Assembly: GCA_934162535.1 (NCBI GenBank)
Contig: CAKPJC010000017.1
Span: 1 to 38,842 of the forward strand
Direction of reading: 5' to 3'
Origin: an uncultured Clostridia bacterium
GTDB lineage: Bacteria > Bacillota > Clostridia > TANB77 > CAG-508
DNA: 38,842 bases
Shown here: in pieces, positions 22,385 to 31,713 of the stretch
Layout: the number at the start of each line of letters is the position of its first letter
Numbering within the stretch: the stretch's first letter is position 1
Made by a program: the position numbers and the translations under genes
Notes under the pieces: model-generated
What the model saw: only the letters and a program-made list of their open reading frames with translations
The model's database searches: none
Told to the model about the DNA's origin: nothing

Positions 22385-23332
22385 TTATTCAGATATTTGT
22401 ACTGGCAAATACTTTACTCCCCATGCTAGTGCTTCTGCATGTGAATTCATGTAGATGTCTATTTTGTCGCCTTTTACAGCTCCTCCTCTATCTTCTACTG
22501 TGTATTCTTTACCATTTATTAGTAATTTTGTTCCATATGAAAATTGTCCTGATGCTGCAACCGTACGACCAGCTGTTGCTTTTGTTCCTGATGATGTGTA
22601 TCCTGATGCATGGCCACCACAACATTTTGCACATGAACAATATGCTGTTACTTTAAATATTTTTGTTGTTCCTCCTGCTGAATGTGCTGATGCTGTTCTT
22701 GATGTTGTTGCTCTTGATGTCGCATTTACTTGAACTTGGACTATTCTGTTTACTGGCTCTTTTACTACTTGTTCTGATATTTTTATTTTTTCTATTTCTT
22801 CTTCATTTTGATATTTTACTTTGTATGTTATTTCTTTTATTCCGTCTTCTCCTTGTTGTATTACTTTATTTTTTGTGTCTGTTGCTCCTTGTGCTGCGTC
22901 TTTTGTTATTGTTTCATATGGTATTGTTTCTTGTTCTACTACTATTTTTTCAATTATTGGTGAGTATCCTTTTAATATTTCATCTAATGTTGTTTCTATT
23001 CCACTTTCTGATATTTTTGCTATTTGTACTTCTTGCTCTGATTTGTTTGTTATTGTTATCTTGTTGTTTTCTGTTATTGTTTCATTTAAGCTAGGTGTTA
23101 CCCTTTCATTATTTTCAATAACTATATTATTGTCTGCTAATATTTCTGATACATTTGTTTTTGTTGTAACAACATCCATTTTATAACCATTTGCCATTGT
23201 TATTTCTACACTTCTAATGTTTATTTCCGTAGCCATTACGCTAACTCCAAATATTAAAATGAATATTAAACTTACACCAATGATTTTCATTATAGAGATA
23301 GATGCACTATCTTTTTTATTCATAAAAATCAT
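22385..23332 (-). CDS. YabE-like cell-wall protein: DUF348 + G5 + 3D domains
   Basis: 315 residues from the ATG at 23332, 5 nt after AGGAGG. A signal/anchor helix spans about 14-35. DUF348-like region about 45-100 (ANGYKMDVVTTKTNVSEILA), G5 domain about 125-200 (VVEQETIPYETI, VVKEPVNRIVQVQVN), Ser/Thr/Ala linker, then a 3D domain about 224-313: FKVTAYCSCAKCCGG, GTKLLINGKEYTVEDRGGAVKGDKIDIYM with the three Asp, and HAEALAWG. The family are Rpf-like peptidoglycan lytic transglycosylases acting outside the cell. The CSCAKCC cluster is notable. It has its own consensus promoter. Confidence 0.92.
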   Translation of the reverse strand: MIFMNKKDSASISIMKIIGVSLIFILIFGVSVMATEINIRSVEITMANGYKMDVVTTKTNVSEILADNNIVIENNERVTPSLNETITENNKITITNKSEQEVQIAKISESGIETTLDEILKGYSPIIEKIVVEQETIPYETITKDAAQGATDTKNKVIQQGEDGIKEITYKVKYQNEEEIEKIKISEQVVKEPVNRIVQVQVNATSRATTSRTASAHSAGGTTKIFKVTAYCSCAKCCGGHASGYTSSGTKATAGRTVAASGQFSYGTKLLINGKEYTVEDRGGAVKGDKIDIYMNSHAEALAWGVKYLPVQISE

Positions 23333-23357
23333 AAAACCTCCTTTTAACGACATTTTT

Positions 23358-23386
23358 ATTATACTATTTTTTTGTTATTTTGTCAA
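23358..23386 (-). promoter_or_regulatory. Consensus promoter of the G5/3D gene
   Basis: Minus strand TTGACA (23381-23386), 17-nt spacer, TATAAT (23358-23363): a perfect sigma-A match about 25 bp upstream of the ATG. Confidence 0.9.
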
Positions 23387-23537
23387 ATTTTTTCTTTTGA
23401 AACTTCAAGTTTCCGTAATCCTTGATAGCTCTTATACTATACTATATTATATGTTGCTTGTACAAAAAAAATTACTATTTTTTTATTTTCTATTTTCAAG
23501 TTTACACAATTTTCACAAATTTTATTAGTTAAAATTA

Positions 23538-23566
23538 TTGTAAATAAAATGATTATATGTTAATAT
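23538..23566 (+). promoter_or_regulatory. Probable promoter of lemA
   Basis: TTGTAA (23538-23543), 17-nt spacer, TAATAT (23561-23566), 35 bp before the ATG of lemA; AAAGGAGG sits at 23585-23592. The -35 is moderate. Confidence 0.5.
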
Positions 23567-23600
23567 ATAAACAATATAAAACATAAAGGAGGTAGTTTTT

Positions 23601-24152
23601 ATGTTGATAGCATTAATCGTAATTGCAGTAATAATAATTGCAATCATTGGCATCTATAACAGCCTTGTTTCTTCTAAATTAAAAGTAGATAACGCATGGA
23701 GTCAAATAGATGTACAATTACAAAGAAGATTTGATTTAATCCCTAATTTTGTAGAAACAGTAAAAGGTTATATGACTCATGAGTCTGAAACTTTTGAAAA
23801 AATCGCAAAGTTAAGAACATCATGGGCAAATTCTTCAACAGTTGGTGAAAAAGCTCAACTGGATAATGAATTATCTGGTGCTTTAAAAACAATAATGGCT
23901 GTATCTGAAAGTTATCCTGATTTAAAAGCTAATCAAAACTTTGCAGATTTATCTGAAGAATTAAGAAATACAGAAAATAAAATCTCATTTTCTAGACAAT
24001 TCTATAATGACAGTGTAACAATGTACAACACAAAACTTCAACTTTTTCCTTCAAATATAGTAGCAGGTATGTTTAATTTCCAACCAAGAGAATTGTTTGC
24101 TGTTGAAAATGAAGAAGTTAAGAAAAATGTAAAAGTAGACTTTAATAAATAG
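23601..24152 (+). CDS. lemA: LemA family protein
   Basis: 183 residues, the usual size. N-terminal membrane helix (MLIALIVIAVIIIAIIGIYN), then the family signature DNAWSQIDVQLQRRFDLIPNFVETVKGY, ALKTIMAVSESYPDLKA, and NTENKISFSRQFYNDSVTMY. LemA proteins are membrane-anchored helical bundles of unclear function, often paired with an M48 protease, as here with htpX. AAAGGAGGT precedes the ATG. Confidence 0.95.
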   Translation: MLIALIVIAVIIIAIIGIYNSLVSSKLKVDNAWSQIDVQLQRRFDLIPNFVETVKGYMTHESETFEKIAKLRTSWANSSTVGEKAQLDNELSGALKTIMAVSESYPDLKANQNFADLSEELRNTENKISFSRQFYNDSVTMYNTKLQLFPSNIVAGMFNFQPRELFAVENEEVKKNVKVDFNK

Positions 24153-24165
24153 AAATATTGATTAC

Positions 24166-24200
24166 TAATAGGATTGTTACAATACAGTCCTATTATTTTT
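24166..24200 (+). terminator. Terminator or attenuator between lemA and htpX
   Basis: Arms TAATAGGA (24166-24173) and TCCTATTA (24188-24195) followed by T5. It may end part of the lemA transcript and lower htpX expression. Confidence 0.5.
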
Positions 24201-24242
24201 AATAAATATAGTTTTTTAATATTTTATAAGGAGGTAGTTTAT

Positions 24243-25136
24243 ATGTTTGAAGATATAAAAAGAAATAAAATTAAATCGTGGCTTATTGTTGCAACATTCT
24301 TATTGTTTATAACATTAATTATATATTACATATGTATGGCATTTGATTTAGGTTCTACTTCAATAGTAATCGCTATGGTATTCTCTATATTTGCGACATG
24401 GGGTTCATATTATTATAGTGACAGAATTGTTTTAAGCTTAAATAAAGCAAGACCAGCGACAAAGGAAGAAAATTTAAAATTGGTTAATATTTTAGATTCA
24501 TTAGTTGTTTCTTCTGGTTTACCTTGCACACCAAAATTATATATTGTTGAAGATGAACAGCCAAATGCTTTTGCAACAGGTAGAAATCCAGAAAATGCCG
24601 TAATTTGTGTTACAACTGGTTTATTATCAAAACTTGAATATTATGAATTAGAGGGTGTTTTAGCACATGAAATGGCACATATAAAAAATTATGATATAAG
24701 ATTATCTGCTGTTGTTTCTGTTATGGTTGGCTTTGTAGTAATGTTGTCAGATTGGTTTACTAGAATTACTTTTTGGGGTGGTTCTAAGAGCAGAGATGAT
24801 GATAGTAAAGGAAGTGCAATATTAATGCTTATAGGTTTAGTATTTTTGATATTAGCACCTATATTTGGGAAACTTATGCAACTTGCTGTTTCAAGAAACA
24901 GAGAATTCTTGGCTGATGCAACTGCTGTTGAATTTACTAGAAATCCTGATGGGCTTATCTCTGCATTAGAAAAAATATCTAATGACCCACATCAATTGAA
25001 AGTTGCCAATAATGCAACAGAAAATATGTATATTGTTAATCCTTTTAGAGGAAAAAACAAGAAAAAGTCTTCAAGTCTATGGTCTACACACCCTAGTACA
25101 GAAGATAGAATTGAAGCTTTAAGAAATATAAAATAA
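24243..25136 (+). CDS. htpX: M48 family zinc metalloprotease HtpX
   Basis: 297 residues from the ATG at 24243, set by AAGGAGG; an upstream ATG at 24174 has no such site. Two transmembrane helices span about 12-32 and 39-57. The zinc site is HEMAH at 142-146 with Glu221 in REFLADATAVEF as the third ligand; two more hydrophobic segments (about 153-170 and 190-215) follow. The C-terminus has TEDRIEAL as usual. It is a membrane protease for quality control, with its active site on the cytoplasmic side. It is next to lemA. Confidence 0.95.
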   Translation: MFEDIKRNKIKSWLIVATFLLFITLIIYYICMAFDLGSTSIVIAMVFSIFATWGSYYYSDRIVLSLNKARPATKEENLKLVNILDSLVVSSGLPCTPKLYIVEDEQPNAFATGRNPENAVICVTTGLLSKLEYYELEGVLAHEMAHIKNYDIRLSAVVSVMVGFVVMLSDWFTRITFWGGSKSRDDDSKGSAILMLIGLVFLILAPIFGKLMQLAVSRNREFLADATAVEFTRNPDGLISALEKISNDPHQLKVANNATENMYIVNPFRGKNKKKSSSLWSTHPSTEDRIEALRNIK

Positions 25137-25168
25137 TAATAGTGCCTTGAATGGCACTATTATTATTT
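25131..25168. terminator. Bidirectional terminator between htpX and smc
   Basis: Perfect 16-bp arms (25131-25146 and 25153-25168) around loop TTGAAT, GC core GTGCC/GGCAC, T-rich on both ends. Serves the convergent htpX and smc transcripts. Confidence 0.85.
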
Positions 25169-25176
25169 TATATGCT

Positions 25177-28100
25177 CTATGTATTTTTTAGTTTCATTGA
25201 TAATAATTTAGATATTCCCTTTTCTTCCATTGTTACTCCATATACAGTGTCTGCAACTTCCATCGTTCCTTTTCTGTGTGTAATAATTAAGAATTGTGTT
25301 TCTTTTGAAAATTTCTTTAGATATTCTGCATATCTATAAACATTAACATCATCAAGTGCCGCTTCTATCTCATCTAAAACACAGAATGGTGAAGGATTTA
25401 TCTTCAATATTGCAAATAAAAGTGCAATTGCAGTAAAAGCTTTTTCTCCACCTGATAATAAGGTCATACTTTGCAATTTTTTCCCTGGTGGCTGTACAGT
25501 AATATCTATTCCACATTCTAATATATTATTTTTATCTGCCAGTGTAACCTCTGCTGTTCCCCCTCCAAACAGTTCTTTAAATACTTGTCCAAAATTATTG
25601 TTTATAATTTCAAACTTTTCTTTGAATTGTTGTTTCATTATTTCAAGCATTTCTTGTATTACTTTTCTTAATTTTGACATTGATTCTTCTAAGTCTGTTC
25701 TTTGTTCACACATAAAGTCATATCTTTGTTTTAGGTTTTTGTATTCTTCAATCGAATCAACATTTACACTTCCAAGCTCTTTTATATCTGTTCTTAGATT
25801 ATTTACTCTTTTTTGTGTAATAGCCACGTTCTCTGGCTTTTGATAGTCTTGTATATTATTGGGTGTTATTTCATATTCTTCCCACATTTTGTTTATAATA
25901 TTTGATATATCTTCATCTAGTTTTGTCTTTTTGTATTCCATTTTTACAATTTGTGCTTTTAAATCTTCTATAACTTTGAATTGGTCTGTTTGTTCTTTTT
26001 CTTTTTGAGCATATTTTTCATTTTTATTTGTTCTATCATTTTTTAGCCTTTCAATGGTTTCCCCACTGTTTGCAACTTTTTCCTTTATTTTTTCTATGTC
26101 TTGTTTCGTTTTTTCTATTCTATTTTCTAATTCTATATTTTCTTCTTTAGATTTTTCTATTTTTTCTTTCTTAGTCTTTAATGTTTTTTCGTTTGCTTCT
26201 ATATCATTTTTTATTAATGTTGTTATTTCTTCAAGTGATAATTCACTTTCAACAAATGATGATACAGATATTTTCAAGTTTGTTATATCTAAATTTAAGT
26301 TATCTATATATTCTTGATTTTCTTTGTTTGAACTAGAAAATTCATCTATTGTTTTTTGCCTTTCAATGTTTTCTACATTAATTTTTTCTATTTTTTCTTC
26401 ATTTTCTTTTTTATCTTTCTCAATGTTTTGTTTATTGGTAATTACTGTTTTTTCTTCATTTTTTAAGTGCTCTATTCTTTTTTGGATTTTTTCAATGTTT
26501 TCGTCTATTGATACTATTCTCTGTTTTTCTGTTGCATATACTATTTCTGTTTCTTGTAATTGTTTTTCTAATAATTCTATTTCCTCAAATGTATCTTCTG
26601 ACATATTTAAAAATTCTTCTTTTTCTTTTTCCAGTTCTTCTATTTTGCTATTTAATTTTTTAATTTCTCTTTTTAGTTCTTCTATTTCTTTGCTTCTTCC
26701 TAATATATTTACCGTTTTCTTTGCTACTGAACCACCTGTTATTGCTCCTGATGCATTTATTATATCCCCTTCTAATGTTACAATTCTAAATGAATAATTA
26801 TTTTCTTTTGCAAGTTCTATTGCATTTTTCATGTTGTCAATTATAACTGTTCTACCAAGTAAGTTTAATATAATTTGTTCATATCTTCTTCCATATATAA
26901 CAAGGTCTGAAGCAATTCCTATAAAACCTTCTTTTTTTCCTTTTATGTTTTCTAACTTTCTTCCTTTTATTGATGATATTGGCAAAAATGATGCTCTTCC
27001 AAGTTTGTTTTTTCTTAGATGTTCTACTAATTTTTTTGCATCTTGTTCTGTTTCTGTAACTATGTTTTGTATGCTTGCTCCTAAACACATTTCTATTGCT
27101 ACAGAATATTCTTGAGGTACAGAAATTATATTTGCCAATGTTCCGTGCATTCCTTTTTCTAAGTTTGAATCTTTTTCACAGTCAAGTAGTAAGTCTTTTA
27201 CGCTTTTTATATATCCTTCTTTCTCTTTTTCAGTTTCAACAAGGAAGTTATGTCTTGATTGTTTCATTCGTAAGTCATTTGTTAAATTCATGATTTTTGT
27301 ATCATATTCTTTTGACTTTCTGTCTATTTCTTCTTTCTTGTGGTTAATTTCTTCAATATTTTTTACTACTTTGTTTCTTGTATTTTCAATTTCATAAAAT
27401 CCTTTTGATATATCTTCTTTTTTTATTTTTGCTCTGTCCAATTCCATTATATTACTGCTTATTTCTTGTTTTATTTGACCTTGTCTTTTCTCAATATTCT
27501 CTATGTTTGCTTTTTGCATACTTATTTCAGATTGTATTTCATATTTCTGGTCTGTACTTTCTTCTAAAAGCTTTTTAATTTTTTCTATTTCTAACTCTTT
27601 CGTACTTAGTTTTTTTGTTATTTTTTCTAATTCCTCTTCTTTTTCTTTTAATTCTCTTTCAAATTTTTCTTTATTATCTTTTAGACTTTCTTTTTTGTTA
27701 CTCTTTTTTTCACATTCATCTTTTAGTTCTCTTATTTTTTCCTCTATCTGCTTTATTTCTTCTTCATGTATTTTTTTATTTTCGATATTATTTTCAATTC
27801 TTGCTTTTGAAACATTTATTTCTGAATTCAATTGTTCTATTTCTTTTTGACTTTCAAAACCAATATTTTGCATTCCCTCTATTTTAGATGTTATTTCATC
27901 TATTTCCTCTTTTAGTTGTTCTTTTAATATTTTTATTCTCTCATTTTTTCCTTCTTCTTGATTTAATGTACTATTCATTATTTCTTCGTCTTTTATAAGT
28001 TCTTCAAGTATTTGTTTATTTTTTTCTATATTGTATATAAATAGTCCTATCTCTATTTTTTTAAGTTCTTCTTTTAAGTTTAAATATTTTTTTGCTTTAT

Positions 28101-28728
28101 CTGATTGCAGTTGCAATGGTTCTAAATTGCCTTCTATTTCTGTTAATATGTCATTAATTCTTAATAGGTTTAATTTTGTTTGTTCTAGTTTTTTTTCTGT
28201 TTCATCTTTTCTTGCTCTGTATTTTACTATTCCTGCCGCTTCTTCAAATATGTGTCTTCTGTCTTCTGATTTGTTGCTTAATATTTCATCTATTTTTCCT
28301 TGTCCTATTATTGAATACCCATCTCTTCCTATACCTGTATCCATGAATAATTCCACTACATCTTTTAACCTACAAGGAACTTTGTTTATAAAATATCCTG
28401 TTTCTCCACTTCTATATATTTTTCTTGTAATTGTTACTTCTGTATACTCTATTGGTAATACTCCATCTGTATTGTCAAATATTAGTGATGCCTCTGCAAA
28501 TCCTAATGATTTTCTATTCTGTGTTCCTGCAAATATAATGTCTTGTGTTTTCTGTCCTCTTAATGATTTCATACTTTGCTCTCCAAGTATCCATCTTATA
28601 CAATCTGATATATTACTTTTTCCTGAACCATTTGGTCCTATTACACTTGTTATTCCTGGCATGAATTCTAATACTGTTTTATCTGCAAATGATTTAAACC
28701 CTTGCATTTCTAGTCGTTTTAAGTACAT
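25177..28728 (-). CDS. smc: Chromosome segregation protein SMC
   Basis: 1183 residues, the standard bacterial SMC length. N-terminal ATPase half with Walker A GPNGSGKSN (31-39); long coiled coil (about 170-490); hinge at about 505-660 (MHGTLANIISVPQEYSVAIE, SFRIVTLEGDIINASGAITGG); second coiled coil; C-terminal half with signature LLSGGEKAFTAIALLFAILK and Walker B FCVLDEIEAALDDVNVYRY. It forms the condensin complex with ScpA/ScpB to compact and segregate the chromosome. The gene stands alone here; the usual ftsY neighbour is not in the window. Confidence 0.98.
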   Translation of the reverse strand: MYLKRLEMQGFKSFADKTVLEFMPGITSVIGPNGSGKSNISDCIRWILGEQSMKSLRGQKTQDIIFAGTQNRKSLGFAEASLIFDNTDGVLPIEYTEVTITRKIYRSGETGYFINKVPCRLKDVVELFMDTGIGRDGYSIIGQGKIDEILSNKSEDRRHIFEEAAGIVKYRARKDETEKKLEQTKLNLLRINDILTEIEGNLEPLQLQSDKAKKYLNLKEELKKIEIGLFIYNIEKNKQILEELIKDEEIMNSTLNQEEGKNERIKILKEQLKEEIDEITSKIEGMQNIGFESQKEIEQLNSEINVSKARIENNIENKKIHEEEIKQIEEKIRELKDECEKKSNKKESLKDNKEKFERELKEKEEELEKITKKLSTKELEIEKIKKLLEESTDQKYEIQSEISMQKANIENIEKRQGQIKQEISSNIMELDRAKIKKEDISKGFYEIENTRNKVVKNIEEINHKKEEIDRKSKEYDTKIMNLTNDLRMKQSRHNFLVETEKEKEGYIKSVKDLLLDCEKDSNLEKGMHGTLANIISVPQEYSVAIEMCLGASIQNIVTETEQDAKKLVEHLRKNKLGRASFLPISSIKGRKLENIKGKKEGFIGIASDLVIYGRRYEQIILNLLGRTVIIDNMKNAIELAKENNYSFRIVTLEGDIINASGAITGGSVAKKTVNILGRSKEIEELKREIKKLNSKIEELEKEKEEFLNMSEDTFEEIELLEKQLQETEIVYATEKQRIVSIDENIEKIQKRIEHLKNEEKTVITNKQNIEKDKKENEEKIEKINVENIERQKTIDEFSSSNKENQEYIDNLNLDITNLKISVSSFVESELSLEEITTLIKNDIEANEKTLKTKKEKIEKSKEENIELENRIEKTKQDIEKIKEKVANSGETIERLKNDRTNKNEKYAQKEKEQTDQFKVIEDLKAQIVKMEYKKTKLDEDISNIINKMWEEYEITPNNIQDYQKPENVAITQKRVNNLRTDIKELGSVNVDSIEEYKNLKQRYDFMCEQRTDLEESMSKLRKVIQEMLEIMKQQFKEKFEIINNNFGQVFKELFGGGTAEVTLADKNNILECGIDITVQPPGKKLQSMTLLSGGEKAFTAIALLFAILKINPSPFCVLDEIEAALDDVNVYRYAEYLKKFSKETQFLIITHRKGTMEVADTVYGVTMEEKGISKLLSMKLKNT

Positions 28729-28779
28729 CCTTTTCTTCCTCTCTTTTTATCATCTTTTTGTATTTTATCTTAAAATACA

Positions 28780-28807
28780 AAAAATAGCAAGTATTCTTGC
28801 TATTTTT
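28780..28807 (-). terminator. Intrinsic terminator after the histidine kinase gene
   Basis: Perfect 12-bp arms AAAAATAGCAAG (28780-28791) and CTTGCTATTTTT (28796-28807) with loop TATT. The same arm occurs in the terminator at 6272. Confidence 0.85.
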
Positions 28808-28828
28808 CTGCTTTCAGCATATTTCTAC

Positions 28829-30337
28829 CTAGCTTTTATTGTCCGCTATATCTATTTCAAAATAGAATTCCACTCCATTTTCTTTGTTTATTACTCCATA
28901 GTCTGATTCATAATTATTCATTATTGCTCTTACTATTGATAATCCTATTCCACTTCCTCCGTCTTCTCTGTTTCTTGCTTCATCTATTTTGTAAAATCTG
29001 TTCCATACTCGTGGTATGTTTTCTTCTGAAATATTGTCGCCTGTATTGAATACAGATATTCTTGCTTTGTTATTTTCCTGGTTTATTATGTTTGTGATTT
29101 TTATGTATTTTTCTCCATCAACTTCTTTTACATGTTTTATTGCATTTGTTAAATAGTTTGTGATTATTTGACTCATATAAAAATCATCTGCATATACATT
29201 TATTTTATCTTTTGTTTTAAATCTTATTTCAACATTCTTTTCTTCTATCATTACTTTTGATGTTCTTACTATTTCTTTTTCTAGTTCTACAATATTAAAT
29301 ATTGTATTGTTGAATTCTCTTTTCTCATATTCAAGCTTTGTTAGTTCTAATAATTGCTTTACTAGTTTGTCCATTTTATTTGTTTCATCAAGAATTACCT
29401 CTGCATAAAATTTTCTGCTTTCTTCGTCTGCATTGACATTTTCAAGCAGCCCCTCACTATATCCTTGTATTAGTGCTATTGGCGTTTTCAATTCATGTGA
29501 TACATCTGATATAAAGCTCTTTCTCATTTCATCTATTTTTGATTTTTTTTCAATGTCTTTTTCAAGTTCGATGTTTGTTTTTCTTAATTGATTTATGGTT
29601 TTTTCTAGCTTGTCTGACATTGTGTTTATGCTTTTTCCTAATTCATTTATTTCGTCGTCTTCAGTTACAACATATTTGTGGCTAAAGTCTAAGTTGGACA
29701 TTTTTTTTGCTATTGCATTTAGTTCTGATATTGGATTACTAAATCTTTTTGATATATATGTAATTGCAATTCCTCCAAATATTATTACTATACATGCAAT
29801 TAAGTATAAGAATCTATTGGATATTCTCACACTTTCTTGTATAGATGATACTGGTAATCTTATATAAACACCATAGTTATTGTCTAGATGCCCTGTTAAT
29901 AAAATATAATTCATCCTTGTTTCTGTGTCTTTTACATTCATTATTTCAATATTATCTGTTTCTTCTAATAATTGATATTCCTGTTTTCTATTTAGTCCCC
30001 AAAATTCCACAATTTTTCTTATATTTGATAAAAAGTCTTTGTTTGATAAGTATACTACCATATCATCTTGGTCTTTTATAATTATATCAAAATTATTTTT
30101 TATAGCTATTTTATTTAGCTCTTCTTCAATGTTTTCTATTTGAGTATCACCATTATAATAGTCATTTATTTGACTATATACTGTTTTAAGACTATTGCTT
30201 TTCATATATTGATAGTATTTTTCTAATACAAATTTGTTTACTAAAATCAAAAATAGTATTATAGATATAACTATTACACATAAAGTTAAAAATAATTTTC
30301 CTCTAACTGTTTTTATTTGTTTTTTAAATTTTTTCAT
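28829..30337 (-). CDS. Membrane sensor histidine kinase (HAMP, HisKA, HATPase)
   Basis: 502 residues. Two transmembrane helices (about 14-34 and 175-195) enclose an extracellular sensor region of about 140 residues. HAMP about 196-248 and a coiled linker follow. HisKA contains FISDVSHELKTPIALIQGY with phospho-acceptor His281. The ATPase domain has N-box NYLTNAIKHV and G-boxes SVFNTGDNISEENIPRVW and GGSGIGLSIVRAIM. It is paired with the response regulator 7 bp upstream. The signal is unknown; the layout resembles PhoR/CssS-type kinases. Confidence 0.95.
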   Translation of the reverse strand: MKKFKKQIKTVRGKLFLTLCVIVISIILFLILVNKFVLEKYYQYMKSNSLKTVYSQINDYYNGDTQIENIEEELNKIAIKNNFDIIIKDQDDMVVYLSNKDFLSNIRKIVEFWGLNRKQEYQLLEETDNIEIMNVKDTETRMNYILLTGHLDNNYGVYIRLPVSSIQESVRISNRFLYLIACIVIIFGGIAITYISKRFSNPISELNAIAKKMSNLDFSHKYVVTEDDEINELGKSINTMSDKLEKTINQLRKTNIELEKDIEKKSKIDEMRKSFISDVSHELKTPIALIQGYSEGLLENVNADEESRKFYAEVILDETNKMDKLVKQLLELTKLEYEKREFNNTIFNIVELEKEIVRTSKVMIEEKNVEIRFKTKDKINVYADDFYMSQIITNYLTNAIKHVKEVDGEKYIKITNIINQENNKARISVFNTGDNISEENIPRVWNRFYKIDEARNREDGGSGIGLSIVRAIMNNYESDYGVINKENGVEFYFEIDIADNKS

Positions 30338-30344
30338 ATTCCAC

Positions 30345-31025
30345 CTATTTTTTTACTTCAAATTTATATCCTATTCCTCTTATTGTTTCAATGTACTTTC
30401 CTTTTTTCCCTAATTTATGTCTTATTTTTTTTATATGGCTATCTATTGTTCTTGAGTCTCCGTAATAGTCATAGTTCCATACATTGTTTAATATCTTGTC
30501 TCTTGATAATGCTATGTTCTCATTTTCTAGTAAATATTTTAATAGTTCATATTCTCTTAAGCTTAAGTCTATTGGTTTCCCGTCTACTTTTACAGTTCTT
30601 CCTTCTGGGTCAAGCGTTATTCCTGCATAGTCTTTTATTTCTTTTATATCTCCATATGTTCTTTTTAATATTGCCTCTACTCTTGCTACAAGTATTTTTG
30701 GACTAAATGGCTTTGATATGTATTCGTCAACGCCTAATTCAAATCCAAATAGTTCGTCTTGTTCTTCTCCTCTTGCTGTTAGCATTATTACCGGTATTTT
30801 TGAGTCTTGTCTTATTTTTCTTAATACTGACCACCCATCAAGTTTTGGCATCATTACATCTAATAGTATTAATTTTATTTTGTTTTTGTTTTCTTCATAT
30901 ATTTCTATCGCTTTTTCTCCATCTTCTGCTTCTAATGTTTGATACCCTTTTACTGTCAAAAAGTCTTTTAGCAATTTTCTCATTCTTGATTCGTCATCTA
31001 CTATTAATATGTATATTCCTTCCAT
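30345..31025 (-). CDS. OmpR/PhoB-family response regulator
   Basis: 226 residues. The receiver domain has acidic pocket DD at 10-11, phospho-acceptor Asp56 in ILLDVMMPKLDGW, Thr in MLTARGE and Lys in YISKPFSP. The C-terminal winged helix (about 130-224) has LSLREYELLKYLLENE and YDYYGDSRTIDSHIKKIRHK. It is a DNA-binding transcription regulator. GGAGGATT precedes the ATG. Transcribed first, then the kinase gene. Targets cannot be inferred. Confidence 0.95.
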   Translation of the reverse strand: MEGIYILIVDDESRMRKLLKDFLTVKGYQTLEAEDGEKAIEIYEENKNKIKLILLDVMMPKLDGWSVLRKIRQDSKIPVIMLTARGEEQDELFGFELGVDEYISKPFSPKILVARVEAILKRTYGDIKEIKDYAGITLDPEGRTVKVDGKPIDLSLREYELLKYLLENENIALSRDKILNNVWNYDYYGDSRTIDSHIKKIRHKLGKKGKYIETIRGIGYKFEVKK

Positions 31026-31112
31026 TTGAATCCTCCATATATTTTTTTACTTTATTATTATACGATATGTCTATGTCTTTTTTGTGAATTTATTTTGTTT
31101 TTTATATTTTTT

Positions 31113-31141
31113 AAGCAGACACACCATTGGTATGTCTGCTT
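31113..31141 (+). terminator. Hairpin downstream of the lipoprotein gene, U-tract on the plus side
   Basis: Arms AAGCAGACACACC (31113-31125) and GGTATGTCTGCTT (31129-31141), one mismatch, 3-nt loop, GC-rich for this genome. The T-run follows on the plus strand, although both neighbours are on the minus strand. It might still end the lipoprotein mRNA. Confidence 0.5.
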
Positions 31142-31151
31142 TTTCTTATGC

Positions 31152-31571
31152 TTATTGTATTTCTACTTCTATGCAGATATACTCCTTCCACGAAATTCCA
31201 CTTGTACCACCGTCTTCTGGACAGTTACAGCACAGGTAGTATGGTCCTCCTTCACTATCAATGGAAAGTTCCATTGATAGCCCACAAGCGTCGCACTTGT
31301 AAGTCATATCAACTGTATCATCCTCTTTCAAAGTAATCTTTGCAGGTAATTCTGCGCATAACTCTTCTCCAGTTTTTACGCCAGAGCCATTATGTGAGTA
31401 ATACAGGTCGGTTTTCCCACTCGAGGAATACCGAACAGCCAATGTTGCATTGGTTGTGTCTTTGGGAGTCGGCATAGTAGGTACTTTTTCCCCACAAGAC
31501 GTGAGGATACTAGCACATGCCAATGCTAAAATAAGCATAATTACCACCATAGCATTTTTCTTCATCTTCAT
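31152..31571 (-). CDS. Small lipoprotein with paired CxxC motifs, probably acquired
   Basis: 139 residues. A lipoprotein signal peptide (VVIMLILALACASILTSC) ends in lipobox LTSC with Cys26 as the lipidated residue. The mature part has CDAC (93-96) and CNC preceded by Cys (114-117), a zinc-ribbon-like or disulfide pattern. I do not recognise a family. Its base composition differs strongly from the neighbours: about 43% GC over 31201-31560 by hand count against 23-30% in two 60-bp blocks of the adjacent response regulator gene. Codon choice is also unlike them. It sits between the two-component system and rpoD with its own promoter and hairpin, consistent with insertion of a transferred gene. 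It should be on the outer face of the membrane. Confidence 0.8.
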   Translation of the reverse strand: MKMKKNAMVVIMLILALACASILTSCGEKVPTMPTPKDTTNATLAVRYSSSGKTDLYYSHNGSGVKTGEELCAELPAKITLKEDDTVDMTYKCDACGLSMELSIDSEGGPYYLCCNCPEDGGTSGISWKEYICIEVEIQ

Positions 31572-31679
31572 AATCTCCTTTGATGTTTTTTTATGCTAAA
31601 ATAGTGTTTTGAAATCCTTTTGAATTTGAAAAATTTTTTCTAATTCGACATGGATTTCTTCAACTATGGAATTATACTT

Positions 31680-31709
31680 ATTATAACATATTTATTTTAT
31701 TGTAGTCAA
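31680..31709 (-). promoter_or_regulatory. Promoter of the lipoprotein gene
   Basis: Minus strand TTGACT (31704-31709), 18-nt spacer, TATAAT (31680-31685). It starts 5 bp after the rpoD stop codon and leaves an approximately 100-nt leader. Confidence 0.65.
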
Positions 31710-31713
31710 TTTA

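Noticed and set aside
22663..23094. Plus-strand Leu/Phe-rich ORF antisense to the G5/3D gene
   Set aside because: Composition is that of an antisense shadow, and the minus-strand gene has clear domains and a perfect promoter.
31640..31664. Palindrome-like GAATTTGAAAAA/TTTTTTCTAATTC as terminator of rpoD
   Set aside because: It lies within the leader of the lipoprotein gene, lacks a GC core and has no U-tract on the minus strand.
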